A stretch of DNA of 9,178 bases from Actinomycetales bacterium (GTDB lineage: Bacteria; Actinomycetota; Actinomycetes; Actinomycetales; Dermatophilaceae). Under the pieces are notes generated by a model. The model was not told the origin of the DNA, did not search any database, and saw only the letters and a program-made list of their open reading frames with translations. Below are positions 6,237 through 9,178 of this stretch, piece after piece. The first letter of the stretch is position 1. Each line of letters starts with the position of its first letter. The stretch covers positions 1 through 9,178 of the forward strand of contig JADJVI010000033.1 of NCBI GenBank assembly GCA_016710645.1. Direction: 5' to 3'. A program made the translations under genes and the position numbers.

Positions 6237-7028
6237 GTGGATCTCACGCTTCGCTCGCAGGCCGCCGCAGCCTTGCTCGACGCCTACGACACCAAGCTCG
6301 CCATCCCCCCGCTCGTGCAGACCTATCCCGGCATGACCACCGAGGACTCGTATGCCGTGCAGCAGCTGCAGATCGAACGTCGCCTTTCCGAGGGCCGCAC
6401 CATCAAGGGGCACAAGGTCGGTTTGACGTCGGCCGCGATGCAACGCCAGCTGGGCGTCGACCAGCCGGATTACGGCCACCTGCTCGATGACATGTTCTTC
6501 CTCGAGCACACGCCGATCCCCAGCTCGATCTATTTGCAGCCCAAGATCGAACCCGAGGTCGCGTTCGTCCTCAAACGGCGGCTGAGCGGCCCGGGAGTGA
6601 CGGTGCCCGAGGCGATTTCGGCGGTCGACTATGTGCTGCCGGCGCTGGAGATCATCGACTCGCGCATTGAGAACTGGAAGATCGGCATCGTCGACACCAT
6701 CGCCGACAACGCGTCTTCTGGCGGCCTGGTCCTCGGCAGCCGTCCGACGCGCCTGGAAGACGTCGACCTGAGGCTGGCCGGCTGCACCTTGCTGTGCAAC
6801 GGCCAGGTCGTCGCGACCGGTGCAGGCGGCGCGGTGCTCGGCTCGCCGATCAATTCCCTTGTCTGGCTGGCGAATACGGTCGGCGCCCTGGGCGTCACCC
6901 TCGAACCTGGCCATGTCATCCTGCCGGGCTCGGTCACCGCTGCCCAGCCGGTCGCCCCTGGTGACACCTATGCCGCGGTCTTTGCCGGTCTGGGCACGGT
7001 CACCGCTCGTTTCGCCAAGGAGAACTGA
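6237..7028 (+). CDS. mhpD: 2-hydroxypenta-2,4-dienoate (2-keto-4-pentenoate) hydratase
   Basis: The product adds water to 2-hydroxypenta-2,4-dienoate to give 4-hydroxy-2-oxovalerate in the lower meta-cleavage pathway. The 263-aa length fits MhpD/DmpE/XylJ. Visible: GHKVGLTS (58-65) with the conserved Lys60, the metal-binding EPE (105-107) in KIEPEVAFVLKR, a third likely ligand Glu138 in PALEIIDSR, DNASSGGLVLG (157-167), and GAGGAVLGSPINSLVWLAN (195-213). GTG 6237 follows GAGGAAGGA (6221-6229) with 7 nt spacing and lies 14 bp past the IclR stop. 4-Oxalocrotonate decarboxylases share this fold and most of these residues, so that activity cannot be excluded; the dehydrogenase and aldolase genes next to it favour the hydratase. 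Confidence 0.9.
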   Translation: MDLTLRSQAAAALLDAYDTKLAIPPLVQTYPGMTTEDSYAVQQLQIERRLSEGRTIKGHKVGLTSAAMQRQLGVDQPDYGHLLDDMFFLEHTPIPSSIYLQPKIEPEVAFVLKRRLSGPGVTVPEAISAVDYVLPALEIIDSRIENWKIGIVDTIADNASSGGLVLGSRPTRLEDVDLRLAGCTLLCNGQVVATGAGGAVLGSPINSLVWLANTVGALGVTLEPGHVILPGSVTAAQPVAPGDTYAAVFAGLGTVTARFAKEN

Positions 7029-7029
7029 C

Positions 7030-8067
7030 GTGACTGTGTCCCATGGCTCGTTGCCCCGGCGCGCTGCGACCGCTGCCATCGTCGGCCCCGGCAACATCGG
7101 GACCGACCTCATGTTCAAGCTGCTGCGCCGCAGCGACTGGATCACCCCGAAATGGATGATCGGCGTCGACCCCACCTCCGACGGGCTGCGTCGCGCCGCC
7201 TCGATCGGGCTCACCGCCAGCGCCGACGGGGTCGACTGGCTGCTCGCCCAGGACGAGCTGCCTGATGTCGTCTTCGAGTGCACGAGCGCCAAGGCCCACG
7301 CGGCGAACGCCCCGCGTTATGAGGCCGCGGGCATCGTCGCGATCGACCTCACCCCGGCCGCCGTCGGCCCGTATTGCTGCCCGCCGGTCAACCTCGATCT
7401 CAACCTCGACGCGATGAACTTCAACATGATCACCTGTGGTGGTCAGGCCACCACCCCGGTCGTCGCGGCGGTCTCGCGCGTGGTGCCAGTGCCGTATGCC
7501 GAGATCGTCGCCTCGATCGCGTCGAAGTCCGCCGGCCCGGGCACCCGCGCCAATATCGACGAGTTCACCGAGACCACCGCCAAGGCCCTGGAGGTCGTCG
7601 GTGGTGCCGAGCGGGGCAAGGCGATCATCATCCTCAACCCGGTCGAGCCGCCGATGAAGATGCGCAACACGGTCTTCTGCGCGATCCCGGCCGAAGCCGC
7701 CGAGCCCGGCCCGCTGCAGGACCAGCTCAACCAGTCGATCTTCGCGATGCGCGACACCGTGCGCGAATACGTGCCGGGCTACTCGTTCCGGGCCGATCCG
7801 CAGTACGACCACGCTCGCGACACGTGGAACGGCATGGCCCGGGTCGCGGTGTTCGTCGAGGTCATCGGACGTGGCGACTACCTGCCCGACTATGCCGGCA
7901 ACCTCGACATCATCACCGCGGCAGCGGCCCGGGTCGGCGACCTGGTGGTCGAGCACCGCCAGGGCGGGCACGGCATACCAGGTGGTGCTGCGCGCAATGC
8001 TGCGACGTCCACCAAGAGCACCCAGATCACCACGAGCGCCGCGCAGCCGGCAGGAGCACAGGCATGA
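7030..8067 (+). CDS. mhpF: Acetaldehyde dehydrogenase, acylating
   Basis: The enzyme oxidises acetaldehyde to acetyl-CoA with NAD and CoA, normally in a complex with the aldolase that channels the aldehyde. The product is 345 aa. The NAD-binding motif AAIVGPGNIGTDLMFK starts near residue 15, NMITCGGQATTPVV carries the catalytic Cys136, and KSAGPGTRANIDEFTETTAKAL and NPVEPPMKMRNTVFC follow as in DmpF/MhpF/HsaG. The family usually ends near 300-320 residues; here an Ala/Ser/Thr-rich tail of about 30 residues follows VVEHRQGG. GTG 7030 has AAGGAG (7017-7022) with 7 nt spacing and begins 2 nt after the hydratase stop. The stop overlaps the aldolase start as ATGA. A longer in-frame extension upstream to 6820 overlaps the hydratase gene and is not real. 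Confidence 0.94.
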   Translation: MTVSHGSLPRRAATAAIVGPGNIGTDLMFKLLRRSDWITPKWMIGVDPTSDGLRRAASIGLTASADGVDWLLAQDELPDVVFECTSAKAHAANAPRYEAAGIVAIDLTPAAVGPYCCPPVNLDLNLDAMNFNMITCGGQATTPVVAAVSRVVPVPYAEIVASIASKSAGPGTRANIDEFTETTAKALEVVGGAERGKAIIILNPVEPPMKMRNTVFCAIPAEAAEPGPLQDQLNQSIFAMRDTVREYVPGYSFRADPQYDHARDTWNGMARVAVFVEVIGRGDYLPDYAGNLDIITAAAARVGDLVVEHRQGGHGIPGGAARNAATSTKSTQITTSAAQPAGAQA

Positions 8068-9178
8068 GCGACACGGCATACCGGGCCGACAGCGACACGG
8101 TGACCGACCCGACGGCCCCGGCGGCAGATTCGGCAGCTGAGGCGGCAGCGGAAGCCGCCCCGCGCGATCTGCGGATCACCGACTCGACGCTGCGCGACGG
8201 TTCGCACGCGATGCGCCACCAGTTCACCGAGGAGCAGGTGCGCGGGGTCGTGCACGCCCTCGACGGTGCCGGGGTGGAGGTCATCGAGGTCGCGCACGGC
8301 GATGGCCTGGGCGGGTCGAGCTTCAACTACGGCTTCTCGCTCGTCGACGAGATGCAGCTCATCAAGGCGGCCGTCGAAGAGGCGCACCGGGCCAAGATCG
8401 CGATCCTCATGTTGCCGGGCGTCGGGACCATCGAGCATCTCAAGCATGCTCACGAGATGGGCGCATCGGTCGCTCGAATCGCCACGCACTGCACCGAGGC
8501 CGACACGGCGATCCAGCACTTCGGTGCGGCACGGGACCTTGGCATGGAGACCGTCGGGTTCCTCATGCTGAGCCACCGAGTCGGGCCGGCGGAGTTGGCG
8601 CGGCAGGCGCGGATCCAGGTCGACGCCGGCGCGCAATGTGTCTATGTCGTCGACTCGGCCGGTGCGCTGGTCTTGACCGATTGCCAGGAGCGCGTCGAGG
8701 CGCTCATTGCCGAGATCGGTGGCGAGGCCCAGGTCGGCTTCCACGGCCACCAGAACCTCTCGATGGGCGTGGCCAACTCGGTGCTCGCCTATCGCGCCGG
8801 AGCCAAGCAGATCGACGGTGCGTTGTGCGCGCTCGGTGCGGGCGCGGGTAACTCGCCCACCGAGGTGCTCGCCGCAACCTTCGACCGGCTCGGCATCAAG
8901 ACCGGGGTCGACGTCGGTGGCGTGCTCGCTGCGGCCGAGGACGTGGTGCGGCCGTTCCTGCCGAGGCTGCCGTTCAGCGGACCGGGCATCGATCACCCAG
9001 GGCCAGGCGGGGGTCTATTCCTCCTTCCTGTTGCACGCCGAGCGGGCGTCCGAACGCTATGGCGTCCCGGCGCACGCGATCCTGCAGAAGGTCGGCGAGG
9101 CGGGCTATGTCGGCGGCCAGGAAGACATGATCATCGAGGTCGCGCTGCGGCTGGCCGAGGAACGCGATCTCGGCGACC
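8064..9178 (+). CDS. mhpE: 4-hydroxy-2-oxovalerate aldolase, frameshifted near 8973-8979 and running off the window
   Basis: The aldolase splits 4-hydroxy-2-oxovalerate into pyruvate and acetaldehyde. ATG 8064 overlaps the dehydrogenase stop by 4 nt, with AGGAG at 8052-8056. Residues 1-33 are an acidic/Ala-rich extension not typical of DmpG/MhpE. The HMGL-like barrel follows: TDSTLRDGSHAMRHQF (39-54, with catalytic Arg44, Asp45 and His48), VYVVDSAGAL (193-202), metal-binding GFHGHQN (225-231), and AGAKQIDGALCALGAGAGN (245-263). After LPRLPF (ending at codon 8973-8975) the frame no longer matches. Read one base later from 8977, it gives ADRASITQGQAGVYSSFLLH and then GYVGGQEDMIIEVAL, the expected C-terminal domain, to the end of the window. 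One extra base at about 8973-8979 explains this. Neither frame meets a stop before the window ends. It may be a sequencing error, a real mutation or, less likely, recoding. Confidence 0.88.
   Translation, partial: MSDTAYRADSDTVTDPTAPAADSAAEAAAEAAPRDLRITDSTLRDGSHAMRHQFTEEQVRGVVHALDGAGVEVIEVAHGDGLGGSSFNYGFSLVDEMQLIKAAVEEAHRAKIAILMLPGVGTIEHLKHAHEMGASVARIATHCTEADTAIQHFGAARDLGMETVGFLMLSHRVGPAELARQARIQVDAGAQCVYVVDSAGALVLTDCQERVEALIAEIGGEAQVGFHGHQNLSMGVANSVLAYRAGAKQIDGALCALGAGAGNSPTEVLAATFDRLGIKTGVDVGGVLAAAEDVVRPFLPRLPFSGPGIDHPGPGGGLFLLPVARRAGVRTLWRPGARDPAEGRRGGLCRRPGRHDHRGRAAAGRGTRSRR

Noticed and set aside
6108..7292. 394-aa minus-strand frame over the hydratase
   Set aside because: It is a shadow of the hydratase and neighbouring genes, whose plus-strand products carry full conserved motifs.
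8396..8405. GATCGCGATC as a dedicated binding word
   Set aside because: A third copy lies inside the aldolase coding sequence and reads as ordinary Lys-Ile-Ala-Ile-Leu codons, so the palindrome alone is not specific. Only the paired arrangement at 935-994 is notable.

Overview
The window is GC-rich DNA (roughly 70 percent by eye). It has GTG starts, strong GGAGG-type ribosome sites inside operons, and several apparently leaderless genes. Together these point to a high-GC actinobacterium; a Micrococcales or Intrasporangiaceae-like genome is my guess, not something I could test. No tRNA, rRNA, CRISPR array, insertion sequence or phage gene was seen.

Layout. (1) 3-812 (+): 3' part of an acetyl/acyl-CoA synthetase-like gene of the ANL superfamily whose catalytic A10 lysine appears to be lost. 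(2) 813-1042: non-coding, with a terminator-like hairpin and then a 23-bp near-perfect inverted repeat. (3) 1043-1831 (+): a YbaK/EbsC-type tRNA-editing-like protein followed 24 bp later by a small two-helix membrane protein. (4) 1937-3667 (+): argS, closer to the E. coli type than to the type I recall from mycobacteria. (5) 3700-4065 (-): a small cupin, convergent with argS. (6) 4066-4434: a 369-bp gene-free stretch holding three hairpins and a 9-bp tandem repeat. (7) 4435-5232 (-) and 5323-6222 (+): two divergent IclR-family regulators sharing a 90-bp promoter region. (8) 6237 to the window end (+): hydratase (mhpD-like), acylating acetaldehyde dehydrogenase (mhpF-like) and 4-hydroxy-2-oxovalerate aldolase (mhpE-like), tightly spaced behind the second IclR gene.

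How it works together. The last three genes encode the lower meta-cleavage route: 2-hydroxypenta-2,4-dienoate to 4-hydroxy-2-oxovalerate, then pyruvate plus acetaldehyde, then acetyl-CoA. The IclR gene directly upstream is probably cotranscribed with them, and the divergent IclR may share operators with it. The ring-cleavage and hydrolase steps are not in the window, so the aromatic or steroid substrate is unknown. The aldolase reading frame breaks near 8973-8979, where one extra base moves the conserved C-terminal half into another frame.

The most unusual signal is not a gene. A short non-palindromic DNA word, GGTATGCC (extended GTATGCCGT), occurs 10 times exactly, and 17 times as its 7-base core, in 9.2 kb. 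Copies lie in both orientations and are found between genes, at a start codon, in hairpins as inverted pairs, and in loosely conserved protein tails, where they are read in several reading frames and sometimes through rare codons. This resembles the distribution of known DNA uptake sequences more than strand-biased words such as Chi or KOPS. That interpretation is a hypothesis.
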